NCBI RefSeq assembly: GCF_003264935.1
Contig: NZ_QLOE01000001.1
Location: forward strand, 144,501 to 208,500
Origin: Methanothermobacter tenebrarum
GTDB taxonomy: Archaea; Methanobacteriota; Methanobacteria; Methanobacteriales; DSM-23052
Direction of reading: 5' to 3'
Length of the DNA stretch: 64,000 bases
Made by a program: the position numbers and the translations under genes. Under the pieces are notes generated by a model. The model was not told the origin of the DNA and made no database searches. It was given only the letters and a program-made list of their open reading frames with translations. This document shows positions 31,479-39,646 of this stretch, in pieces. Every line of letters starts with the position of its first letter. Within the stretch, counting starts at the first letter, position 1.

Positions 31479-32465
31479 TTGGATTTAATGGAAACACTTG
31501 GAGAATACTCCAAGCTCATAAACCCAAGACTAGAGGAAATATTAGCTGATATAACACCAAGGAGCCTATATGAGGCGTCAATGCACCTTATAAGTGCCGG
31601 GGGTAAAAAGATCAGGCCAACATTAGCCCTCCTCAGTTGCCAGGCAGTAGGTGGTGAAATGGAGGATGCTATGAATGTTGCAACAGCTATCGAGCTAATA
31701 CACACATTCTCATTAATACATGATGATATCATGGACAAAGACGAAATGAGAAGAGGCCAACCATCAGTTCACGTACTCTGGGGAGAATCCATGGCAATAC
31801 TCGCAGGTGACATACTATTCTCCAAGGCCTTCGAAAGCACATTAAAGACTAGAATCGATGAAACTTCATACAAGCGTGTTAAGAATGCAATATCAATCAT
31901 CATAGATTCCTGCGTGAAAATATGTGAAGGACAAGCACTAGACATAAGCTTTGAAGAAAACTTCAACATCAAAGAAGAAGAATACCTTGAGATGATCTAC
32001 AAAAAGACAGCAGCACTCATATCAGCCGCTACAAGATCAGGGGCTATAATGGGTGGGGGCACACACGAGGAAATCGAAGCACTGGGAGAATATGGGAAAC
32101 TAATAGGATTAGCATTCCAAATCCATGACGACTACCTAGACATAGCAGGTGACGAAAAAACCTTGGGAAAACCAATAGGAAGCGACATAGCAGAAGGAAA
32201 AATGACAATACTCACAGTTAAAACCCTGGAAAAGGCTTCAGAACAGGACAGGGAAAAACTGATAAGAATATTAGAAGCCAAAAGCCAAGAAGGCGTCAAC
32301 GAAGCCATAGAAATCTTCAAAAAATATGAAACAATAGAATATGCCCACAGACTAGCCAAAGAATACACCAAAAGAGCTAAAGAAAAACTCAAAGTACTAG
32401 AAGAATCACAAGCGAAAAAACTCCTACAAGAAATAGCAGACTTCATAATCGAAAGAAAACATTAG
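31479..32465 (+). CDS. idsA: Short-chain polyprenyl diphosphate synthase (farnesyl/geranylgeranyl; TTG start)
   Basis: Condenses IPP with allylic diphosphates to FPP and GGPP for archaeal ether lipids. 328 residues: [16 protein letters not shown], first Asp-rich motif [24 protein letters not shown], and second motif [13 protein letters not shown] with [12 protein letters not shown]. The open frame starts at 31443 inside RNase J, but GGAGGGAT at 31466-31473 fits TTG 31479 (ATG 31488 is an alternative). It directly follows the RNase J stop. Confidence 0.93.
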   Translation: MDLMETLGEYSKLINPRLEEILADITPRSLYEASMHLISAGGKKIRPTLALLSCQAVGGEMEDAMNVATAIELIHTFSLIHDDIMDKDEMRRGQPSVHVLWGESMAILAGDILFSKAFESTLKTRIDETSYKRVKNAISIIIDSCVKICEGQALDISFEENFNIKEEEYLEMIYKKTAALISAATRSGAIMGGGTHEEIEALGEYGKLIGLAFQIHDDYLDIAGDEKTLGKPIGSDIAEGKMTILTVKTLEKASEQDREKLIRILEAKSQEGVNEAIEIFKKYETIEYAHRLAKEYTKRAKEKLKVLEESQAKKLLQEIADFIIERKH

Positions 32466-32473
32466 GGGAAACA

Positions 32474-34144
32474 ATGAACCTAGAAAAGATAATATACAAA
32501 TACGCCCTAATAAACGCGGTCAAACACAAAGGCAAGGCCATGGAAAAGGCAGTTATAGGGGCGATCATGAGCAACGAACCACAATTCAGAAAAAAACCCC
32601 AAAAAGTCCTCCAAAAAACAAAAAATATAGTAGAAAAAGTCAACAAGCTAACCCCCAAAGAACAAAAAAAAGAACTAAAAAAACTAGGAATAAAACTAAA
32701 AGAAAAAAAGGAAGCCGAAAAAAAGAAAAAACTACCACCACTACCCAACATCCAAGAAAAGGTCATTCTAAGATTCGCCCCAAATCCAAGCGGGCCCCTC
32801 CACATAGGACATGCAAGAGCCGCGATACTAAACCACGAATACGCCAAAAAATACAAAGGCAAACTAATACTCCGCATGGAAGACACAGACCCCAGAAGAG
32901 TAGACCCCAAAGCCTACAAGATGATACAAGAAGACCTAAAATGGCTAGGAATAAAATGGGACCAACTCATAATACAAAGCGACAGAATACCCACCTATTA
33001 CAAACACGCGACAAAACTACTAGAAAAAGGTGGAGGATACATCTGCACATGCAAACCAACAGAATTCAAAAAACTAAAAGACCAATCCAAGCCATGCCCA
33101 TGCAGAAACCTCCCAACAAAGGAAAACCTCAAACGCTGGGAGAAAATGCAAAAAATGCCAGAAGGCAAAGCAGTCCTCAGAGTGAAAACAGACCTCAAAC
33201 ACAAAAACCCGGCCATAAGAGACTGGGTAGCCCTCCGTATAGTAGATGAACCACACCCACGCACAGGAAAAAAATATCGCATATACCCCACAATGAACTT
33301 CGCAGTAACAATAGACGACCACCTACTAGGAATAACACACGTACTCAGAGGAAAAGACCACATAACAAACACAGAAAAACAAGAATACCTCTACAAACAC
33401 CTAGGATGGAAGCCGCCAACATTCATACACTACGGCCGACTACACATGGAAAACATACAACTCAGCACATCCAAAACAAAAGAAGGAATACAAAAAGGAA
33501 AATACAAAGGATGGGACGACCCCAGACTCGGAACAATAAGAGCCATAAAAAGGCGAGGAATACAAGCACAGGCCATAAGAGAAGCCATGATAGAAATCGG
33601 CGCGAAAATAGCAGACTCAACCCTAACCTGGAAAAAAATCTACGGCCTAAACAAAAACATACTAGAAGAGATAGCAAACAGATACTTCTTCGTAGCAGAA
33701 CCCCAACCATTCAAAATCAAAAACCTCCCAGAACACTTAAAAGGTACAATAGAAAGACCATTACACCCAGACCACCCAGAAAGGGGCCAAAGGAAAATAC
33801 CATTCAACGGCAGAGTCTACATCCAAAAAGACGACCTCAAAAAAGCGAAAATACTAAGACTCGTAGATGCGGTCAACGTCAAAATAAAAAACAACAGCCT
33901 AGAATATCACAGCATGAGCCTAGAAGAAGCGAGAAAACACAATGCAAAAATAATACACTGGGTGCCAATGGACGAAAACATACCAGCCAATGTAATAATG
34001 CCAAACACAAAAATTGTAGAAGGCCTCCTTGAACCAGCCGCAAAAAGCCTCAAAATCGACCAAATAGTACAACTTGAAAGATTTGGATTCGCAAGAGTAG
34101 ATAAAACAAACAAAAAAACCACATTCTATTACACCCACAAATAA
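32474..34144 (+). CDS. gltX: Glutamyl-tRNA synthetase (archaeal, GluRS)
   Basis: Charges tRNA-Glu and, in archaea, also tRNA-Gln with glutamate; the mischarged tRNA-Gln is then amidated by GatDE (gatE lies at the right edge). 556 residues: a Lys-rich N-terminal region of about 90 residues, RFAPNPSGPLHIGHARAAIL with the HIGH motif (110-113), RGKDHITNTEKQEYLYKHLG, a STSK version of KMSKS, and a C-terminal beta-barrel anticodon domain as in GlnRS/eukaryal GluRS. Strongly A-rich codon use. Confidence 0.95.
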   Translation: MNLEKIIYKYALINAVKHKGKAMEKAVIGAIMSNEPQFRKKPQKVLQKTKNIVEKVNKLTPKEQKKELKKLGIKLKEKKEAEKKKKLPPLPNIQEKVILRFAPNPSGPLHIGHARAAILNHEYAKKYKGKLILRMEDTDPRRVDPKAYKMIQEDLKWLGIKWDQLIIQSDRIPTYYKHATKLLEKGGGYICTCKPTEFKKLKDQSKPCPCRNLPTKENLKRWEKMQKMPEGKAVLRVKTDLKHKNPAIRDWVALRIVDEPHPRTGKKYRIYPTMNFAVTIDDHLLGITHVLRGKDHITNTEKQEYLYKHLGWKPPTFIHYGRLHMENIQLSTSKTKEGIQKGKYKGWDDPRLGTIRAIKRRGIQAQAIREAMIEIGAKIADSTLTWKKIYGLNKNILEEIANRYFFVAEPQPFKIKNLPEHLKGTIERPLHPDHPERGQRKIPFNGRVYIQKDDLKKAKILRLVDAVNVKIKNNSLEYHSMSLEEARKHNAKIIHWVPMDENIPANVIMPNTKIVEGLLEPAAKSLKIDQIVQLERFGFARVDKTNKKTTFYYTHK

Positions 34145-34163
34145 ATAAAGGAGGATAAAAAAT

Positions 34164-35393
34164 TTGACGCTAATCAACGAAAATTACCTACACCTCGAAG
34201 AAAGCTACCTATTCTCCGAAATCAACCAGAAAATAGAAGAATACCGAAAAGAAAACCCAAAGGCCAATATAATAAGCATGGGCATAGGAGACGTTACAAG
34301 ACCACTACCAAAAGCCGTCATAGAAGCATTCCACAATGCAGTGGATGAAATGGCCCACAAGGAAACATTCAAAGGATACGGCCCAGAACAAGGCTACCCA
34401 TTCCTCAGAGAAGCGATAATAGAAAACGACTACAAACCAAGAGGGGTCAAACTAACACTACAAGAGGTATTCATAAGTGATGGTGCAAAATGCGACACAG
34501 CAAACATCCAAGAAATATTCAGCAAAGACAACAAAGTCGCCATAACAGACCCAGTATACCCAGTATACGTTGAGAGTAATGTAATGGCAGGCCGGGGAGG
34601 ACCACAAGACAAAAAAGGCCAATACAATGGGATCATATACCTACCATGCACGGCAGAAAACAACTTCCAACCACCCCTACCAGAAGAAAAAGCAGACCTG
34701 ATCTACCTCTGCTACCCAAACAATCCAACAGGGACGAGCCTAACAAAAGACCAACTGAAAGAATGGGTTGACTATGCAAGGGACAACAATAGCATAATAC
34801 TATTCGACGGAGCATACGAAGCCTACATACAAGAAAAGAATATACCACACAGCATCTACGAAATAGAAGGGGCCCTGGAAGTTGCGATAGAATTCAGGAG
34901 CTTCTCAAAGACAGCAGGCTTCACAGGTACAAGATGCGCCTACACCATAGTACCAGAAGAACTAGAAGCAGAAGACAGCCAAGGAAGAAAACACCCACTA
35001 AATAGGTTATGGAACAGAAGACAAACCACAAAATTCAATGGCGTATCCTATCCAGTACAAGTGGCGGCAGCAGCAACCTACACCAAAGAAGGACAAAAAG
35101 AAATCAAAAAATCAATAAAATACTACATGGAAAATGCTAGGATAATCAGAGAAAACCTAAAGGATACTGGCCTAGAATATTATGGTGGGGTCAATGCGCC
35201 ATACATTTGGATCAAAACACCCAATATGAGTTCATGGCAATTCTTCGACAAACTACTAGAAGAAGCCCAGGTAGTAGGCACACCAGGCACGGGCTTCGGG
35301 CCAAGCGGCGAAGGATATTTTAGATTAACAGCATTCAACACGCGAAAAAACACCAAAGAGGCAATGGAAAGAATAAAAAAGATAGAATTTTGA
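34164..35393 (+). CDS. dapL: LL-diaminopimelate aminotransferase (TTG start)
   Basis: PLP enzyme converting tetrahydrodipicolinate directly to LL-diaminopimelate for lysine synthesis. 409 residues: [54 protein letters not shown] lysine in [18 protein letters not shown], and the C-terminal [12 protein letters not shown] 34164 follows AAAGGAGGAT. The M. thermautotrophicus counterpart (MTH52, from memory) has been characterised as DapL. Converges on the surface protein gene with a 4-nt gap. Confidence 0.94.
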   Translation: MTLINENYLHLEESYLFSEINQKIEEYRKENPKANIISMGIGDVTRPLPKAVIEAFHNAVDEMAHKETFKGYGPEQGYPFLREAIIENDYKPRGVKLTLQEVFISDGAKCDTANIQEIFSKDNKVAITDPVYPVYVESNVMAGRGGPQDKKGQYNGIIYLPCTAENNFQPPLPEEKADLIYLCYPNNPTGTSLTKDQLKEWVDYARDNNSIILFDGAYEAYIQEKNIPHSIYEIEGALEVAIEFRSFSKTAGFTGTRCAYTIVPEELEAEDSQGRKHPLNRLWNRRQTTKFNGVSYPVQVAAAATYTKEGQKEIKKSIKYYMENARIIRENLKDTGLEYYGGVNAPYIWIKTPNMSSWQFFDKLLEEAQVVGTPGTGFGPSGEGYFRLTAFNTRKNTKEAMERIKKIEF

Positions 35394-35397
35394 AAAA

Positions 35398-36285
35398 TTA
35401 TTTTCTTTCGATTTTTATCTTTATAGGTGCTTCCACACCCCTCCTACGCAACATCCAAATGACTAATCCTATTATGATGAGGATTATAAGCCATACTGGT
35501 ATAACTACGACAGTATCAGTGGTATTTATTGTCTTGATTGCCTGGAACCTACCATATTTTATTGTTGTATCTACCTTGTATAAGCCAAGGTCTGTCCATC
35601 CAGGGGTCCACCTTTCAACGAGAGTATAATTATCTTCAGGGTATACCACGCCTTCTATAGGAATACTATGACTGGTCAAACCTTTAATGTCTATTGAACC
35701 TGTCATGTTTGCCTGAACGGTACCATTATTCTTGAGCTCATAGACAAACTCTCCTGGAATAAAACTCAGAAGTATAATAGGTGCCTTATGGTCAATGAGT
35801 TGTAGGGATTCTATGATAGGCCCTGGGAGTCCCACTCTTATGGGTACTACAAGTTCGACTCCATGGGTGATTTGCGTTCCACCTGTAACATTCTCCACCA
35901 CGGGAAGACCCCTTATAACAAGTGCGCCTACAGCATCTGAATAATTTATCTTAGATGGTGCTTTTACAGTGAATGTTATCTTCCTGGATTCTCCAGGTTT
36001 TAAAGTGAATGTTGTGTTACCATTGATTGTTATCCAATTTGCAATACCTTTATCAGAATATACGAGGTGTATGCTGTCCATAAGAAGCCTCTTTTTTTCA
36101 ACGGTAACATTGACAGTTTCATTACCGATATTTTTCACTGTAACTTCACCGGTTACTGTCCCACCTGGTTTGAGGTCGTAGCGGAATTCCGCCGGCGAAG
36201 CCCATAGGCCAGTTGCAATAATTGGATATAGTGACCCTAGGAAGAATATGAACATTAAAGTTGCCACAAAAATCTTGAACTTCAT
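35398..36285 (-). CDS. Membrane-anchored surface protein, DUF916-like
   Basis: 295 residues: signal peptide about 1-25, two beta-sandwich-like domains, a transmembrane helix near 260-282 and a short basic tail, so the body faces outside. The first domain (FRYDLKPGGTVTGEVTVKNI, FTLKPGESRKITFTVKAPS, AVGALVIRG) has the build of the DUF916 domain found next to WxL proteins in Gram-positive bacteria. Many NxT/NxS sites suggest N-glycosylation. It is last of three same-strand genes for secreted proteins. Family assignment is inference from pattern, not a search. Confidence 0.6.
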   Translation of the reverse strand: MKFKIFVATLMFIFFLGSLYPIIATGLWASPAEFRYDLKPGGTVTGEVTVKNIGNETVNVTVEKKRLLMDSIHLVYSDKGIANWITINGNTTFTLKPGESRKITFTVKAPSKINYSDAVGALVIRGLPVVENVTGGTQITHGVELVVPIRVGLPGPIIESLQLIDHKAPIILLSFIPGEFVYELKNNGTVQANMTGSIDIKGLTSHSIPIEGVVYPEDNYTLVERWTPGWTDLGLYKVDTTIKYGRFQAIKTINTTDTVVVIPVWLIILIIIGLVIWMLRRRGVEAPIKIKIERK

Positions 36286-36380
36286 CTGAGACTCTCCCCC
36301 CTACAGTTGACTAAATTTGGTCATAATAAATAAGGTAGAATAAAAAAAGTTTTTGCTAAAAAATGCGAATTGGATCAGAT

Positions 36381-36908
36381 CTATGGTGGTCTGTTGTGTT
36401 TCACGGCAGTGTAGATCAAGGTTATAACATAGGTTCCATCTTCTGTAAATGATGGTATTGTAAGCTCTTGCTTTGTGGTCCATGTAAATGGTGTTCCTGA
36501 ACCCTGACTAGCCTTAGGCATGTTATCATATATCTTTAAAAGACTTGTTGAAAGTTGTTCGAAGCTTCCGGTAACATTACTCCATATCTTATAATTACCA
36601 GCTATTGGTATTGTGTCCTCTGTGTTTGGAGTGGTTGGTCTAAAGTCTGTGTCATTTGTCTGGACATAAAGGTCTATTTTAACATTACCAGTGTTCCTTA
36701 TATTGTAACTTGGGCTCTCGTAAGTACCACCTGCACTCTGATTACCAAAGTCCACTGGACTGTCAACAGCTATTGATATGGACTCTGCTACTGATACGGT
36801 TACATTCTGGTTTGCCGTGGCTGCTGATGATGTGTCATATGCTCCTAATGCGACTGCGAACATCAAAGCCAACAGTAACGCTATTAATCCTCCGATTTTT
36901 TCCTTCAT
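36381..36908 (-). CDS. Small secreted beta-sandwich protein, WxL/camelysin-like
   Basis: 175 residues with a clear signal peptide (GGLIALLLALMFAVALGAYD) and no anchor. Mature part begins VTVSVAESISIAVDSPVDFG, continues with a YNIRNTGNVKIDLYVQTND strand pair and ends in ITLIYTAVKH, a build seen in WxL-type and spore-coat-like surface proteins. Start is supported by AGGTGATATAAT directly before ATG 36908. Its C-terminal TYVITLIYTA resembles that of the neighbour at 37154, suggesting paralogues. Function unknown. Confidence 0.6.
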   Translation of the reverse strand: MKEKIGGLIALLLALMFAVALGAYDTSSAATANQNVTVSVAESISIAVDSPVDFGNQSAGGTYESPSYNIRNTGNVKIDLYVQTNDTDFRPTTPNTEDTIPIAGNYKIWSNVTGSFEQLSTSLLKIYDNMPKASQGSGTPFTWTTKQELTIPSFTEDGTYVITLIYTAVKHNRPP

Positions 36909-37153
36909 ATTATATCACCTAACGACAATCCCAATATAGTCTTAATTATAAAACGATTTTTTCATAGGGTATATTTAAAGTTTTTGGTTTATGTGAAGAT
37001 TGAGACCAAACATAAAAAAGTTTGTGACTATTGTCACGATAAGTTGGCGGGTCCACAAAAAAATTGAATGGTCATAGAGATCCTAAAAAAGAGGAAATAC
37101 TCAACCCTCCCCCAAAGGACGTCCAAAAAACCCCCCAAAAAAATAAGGAATTT
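36909..37153. other. 245-bp gap between the two secreted protein genes
   Basis: No open frame of note. Contents are the TATA box above, a 5-bp inverted repeat GTGAC-tatt-GTCAC near 37024-37037, and C- and A-runs next to the stop of the upstream gene (near 37110-37145) that could act in termination. The inverted repeat lies upstream of the promoter and might be a regulator site. Confidence 0.35.
36943..36952 (-). promoter_or_regulatory. TATA box for the secreted protein gene at 36381-36908
   Basis: On the minus strand the sequence reads TTTTATAATT about 35-45 nt before ATG 36908, giving a predicted transcript start near 36922 and a short leader with AGGTGAT. It implies this gene and the anchored partner downstream can be transcribed apart from the upstream secreted gene. 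Confidence 0.45.
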
Positions 37154-37672
37154 TCATGTTGCAGTATAGATTATGGTCACAGAATATGTTTCAGGGTCAG
37201 TGTAAGATGGTACAGTAATATAGAAATTCATAGGGACCGTAAGAGTTCCCAAAAGGCCGCTATAGTTTGCTATAATATAATTTGTTGTTGTGAATGATCT
37301 CTTGGGGACATTTGATGTGCTGAATTTAAGATTTGATAAGGGGATTGAACCATTGGCACCTATAAGATCGCCGGTTGCCCTTACATAAAGATGATCATTA
37401 AACGCCAAAATGTATGTGACAGTTACGGTTGCAGCGTTTTGGTAGCTTCTTTCTATGCCATCAGGGGGTACCGTTCCAAGATCTAAAGTAGATGGGGTTA
37501 CACTAACAGATGACCACACCGAAAGTGGTTGTACTGTGGTGTTATTTGTAGTATTGGACTTGTTTGAAGTTTGGTTTGTCTCGTTTTCTGCTGCAACTGC
37601 AAATACGCCCAACAATAACACACATAATACCATGACTGAAAGAATCCTTGAATCCAAATCTAATACCCCCAT
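37154..37672 (-). CDS. Small secreted Asn/Thr-rich surface protein
   Basis: 172 residues: hydrophobic signal segment VMVLCVLLLGVFAVAAE, a low-complexity Asn/Thr/Ser linker (about 32-47) full of NxT sequons, then a beta-rich domain beginning SVSVTPSTLDLGTVPPDG and ending TYSVTIIYTAT. The ending matches the neighbour at 36381. ATG 37672 has no good ribosome binding site; a TTG five codons in, after GGGGGT, is possible. Probably part of one exported complex with the two downstream products. Function unknown. Confidence 0.55.
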   Translation of the reverse strand: MGVLDLDSRILSVMVLCVLLLGVFAVAAENETNQTSNKSNTTNNTTVQPLSVWSSVSVTPSTLDLGTVPPDGIERSYQNAATVTVTYILAFNDHLYVRATGDLIGANGSIPLSNLKFSTSNVPKRSFTTTNYIIANYSGLLGTLTVPMNFYITVPSYTDPETYSVTIIYTAT

Positions 37673-37698
37673 GATGTTATCTGTTAATAAATTTATTA

Positions 37699-38391
37699 TT
37701 AAACTTTTTTTTGGATGAGTATCTTTTTTCCTTTTCTATGCCTTCTATATTCTAGTGATGTTGAAACATTTGATAAGTATTTTTTGCTGATATTCTTCAC
37801 GGCCTCTATTATGCCTTTTGATGGTCTTGGCATATTCAACTTGCTGGGTACATGGGCTATTATATGATATGGTAGATCCCATCTTCCAATGAATTTTGCG
37901 ATCTTCCCAATCTCAGATACTCCTATTATGCCTGGTATGAGTACGGTTGAAATTTCCACCTTAAAATTAAGGTCTCCCTTGTTTTCTCCAAGATATTCTA
38001 TGGCTTCAAGGACTCTCTTATTTGATTGAGAAGTGAGAATCTTATGTTTTTTATCATCCAAGGCCTTGAGGTTCACATGAACCTCGTTGACTTTCAATTT
38101 GTCTATTTTCTCAAGTAAGTATGAGCCGTTAGTGGATAATATACTATAGAAGTTTCCATCTAGGAGTTTTGTCAAACTTGGGAGATCCTCCTGGAGTGTT
38201 GGTTCTCCGCCGGCTATTGTAATCCTAGAGAGATTGTATACCCTTCCTATCTTGGAGAGGATATCATATAGGCATTTTGTTGTAAGTTTTGTGCAATCTT
38301 GTGGTTTGAAAAAACAATATTTGCACTTGAAATTGCACCCGTATACTAGCAATGTTATCTTATCACTTACTGAAATATGGGAAATTCTCAT
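37699..38391 (-). CDS. Radical SAM protein of unknown substrate
   Basis: 230 residues. Cluster motif C19-x3-C23-x2-C26 (CNFKCKYC), SAM-binding ITIAGGEPTLQED at about 57-70, and a TNGSYLLEKIDKL strand place it with small activase-type radical SAM enzymes (NrdG/PflA-like). No C-terminal extra cluster is visible. GAGGTCTT precedes ATG 38391. Divergent from the phosphatase gene and upstream of the three secreted-protein genes, with 27 nt to the next gene, so co-transcription with them is possible. Confidence 0.75.
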   Translation of the reverse strand: MRISHISVSDKITLLVYGCNFKCKYCFFKPQDCTKLTTKCLYDILSKIGRVYNLSRITIAGGEPTLQEDLPSLTKLLDGNFYSILSTNGSYLLEKIDKLKVNEVHVNLKALDDKKHKILTSQSNKRVLEAIEYLGENKGDLNFKVEISTVLIPGIIGVSEIGKIAKFIGRWDLPYHIIAHVPSKLNMPRPSKGIIEAVKNISKKYLSNVSTSLEYRRHRKGKKILIQKKV

Positions 38392-38443
38392 AAGACCTCA
38401 TCATATAATAGTGGTTACACCACCATAATAATCTTTGATGCAT

Positions 38444-39208
38444 ATGTATAGGGGTGGTCTCATAGAAGTTGGTGGAAGTGAAAATCTACTTGTTGTCACA
38501 GATCTCCATGGCAATCTTAGAGACTTTAAAACTTATCTTAAAATCTGGGAAGAAGACTATAATAGAGGGTGTCCTATTGTCTTCACCGGAGACTTCATAC
38601 ACTCCATGGGATATGAGGACGGATCGGTAGAAATCCTAGAAACTTTGAGGGTATATTATCGCCGCTATAAGAATTTTTATCTCCTCCTTGGAAACCATGA
38701 GTGGTCGCATATCACGGGCATAGATGTCTTTAAGGGTGGTATAAACCAGAGCCTATCATTCGAGAGACTATTAAATGAAAAATTCGGGGACCATTGGATG
38801 GAAAAACTAGAATCCTATAAAAGATTCTTCAAAGAATTGCCCTTCGCTGTTAAAACAGAAAATAAAGTATTCATAAGCCACGCCGGCCCATCAAGGCACA
38901 TAAAAGGCATAGATGATATGATAAACATAAAAGAGAACGGCTACCAGAGCCCAGCAGTATATGAGATGTTATGGAACCGTTACGGATCCTACCTGGAAGA
39001 TGATATAGATGAATTCTTAAAGAGAGTTGAATGTAATGCTATGATAGTCGGGCACACCCCAGTCGACGGCTACCAGATTATAGGCAACCAGATCATACTA
39101 TCATCAAGTTATAGTGCAGGAAGAAAAGCCTACATAAACCTAGATTTAAAGGCGAAAATAGAAAGTGCCCAAGACCTCATCCAGATGATAAAATTCATAC
39201 AATATTAA
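38444..39208 (+). CDS. PPP-like metallophosphatase
   Basis: About 254 residues. Motifs of the calcineurin-like/PPP family appear in order: VVTDLHGN (DxH), FTGDFIHSMG, LLGNHEW, SHAGPS and IVGHTP. The second motif has His where PPP enzymes normally have Asp (GDxxDxG), an unusual metal ligand. Whether it acts on protein or a small molecule cannot be read. Starts are uncertain: TTG 38435, ATG 38438 and ATG 38444 are all in frame without a clear ribosome binding site, so a leaderless transcript is likely. Confidence 0.75.
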   Translation: MYRGGLIEVGGSENLLVVTDLHGNLRDFKTYLKIWEEDYNRGCPIVFTGDFIHSMGYEDGSVEILETLRVYYRRYKNFYLLLGNHEWSHITGIDVFKGGINQSLSFERLLNEKFGDHWMEKLESYKRFFKELPFAVKTENKVFISHAGPSRHIKGIDDMINIKENGYQSPAVYEMLWNRYGSYLEDDIDEFLKRVECNAMIVGHTPVDGYQIIGNQIILSSSYSAGRKAYINLDLKAKIESAQDLIQMIKFIQY

Positions 39209-39346
39209 TTCAAAAAAAGTGCGCTGGAAAATTGTACATTTCAACCCCCCCATCACATGTTTTAAGGTCTCCCCTTGGGGTAATGTTTCGAATCACTTAA
39301 ATAATTTAACCTACCATATCATAATACAGGTTGGGGATGAAAAGCG

Positions 39347-39601
39347 ATGAGACCGGATTGGAGAAAGAGCATGAAAAGGACTATTATAGTCCATGCGAAT
39401 GATCTAGAAGTGAAATCTGCACCATCCATTCCATCTAAAAAAAGCCAACACCAAAAGATTGTTAAAAACACCATAAAAGTACATAGGGTACACTGCAGGC
39501 CCCCTATGATAATCAAAGCCCTAATATTGGGGATTTTATCACTATTCACCTTTGGCCTTGCTGGTATAGCATATCTATTCTATAAAATAAGAAAAAAATA
39601 A
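39347..39601 (+). CDS. Small single-span membrane protein
   Basis: 84 residues, basic soluble N-terminus (about 1-52) and one transmembrane helix (about 54-78, IIKALILGILSLFTFGLAGI) ending in a KIRKK tail. No family recognised. GGTTGGGGATG lies upstream and a TATA-like TTAAATAATTTAA is at about 39296-39308. Stands alone between the phosphatase and the convergent glutamate synthase gene. Confidence 0.55.
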   Translation: MRPDWRKSMKRTIIVHANDLEVKSAPSIPSKKSQHQKIVKNTIKVHRVHCRPPMIIKALILGILSLFTFGLAGIAYLFYKIRKK

Positions 39602-39646
39602 GAGTGTGGTTCCATTTATCGCCCCCTGATAGCCTATGAGTGGTTT

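Noticed and set aside
33406-34032. 208-codon plus-strand open frame
   Set aside because: Alternative frame of gltX, caused by its A-rich codon use; product is a Lys/Arg/Asn/Thr string with no motif.
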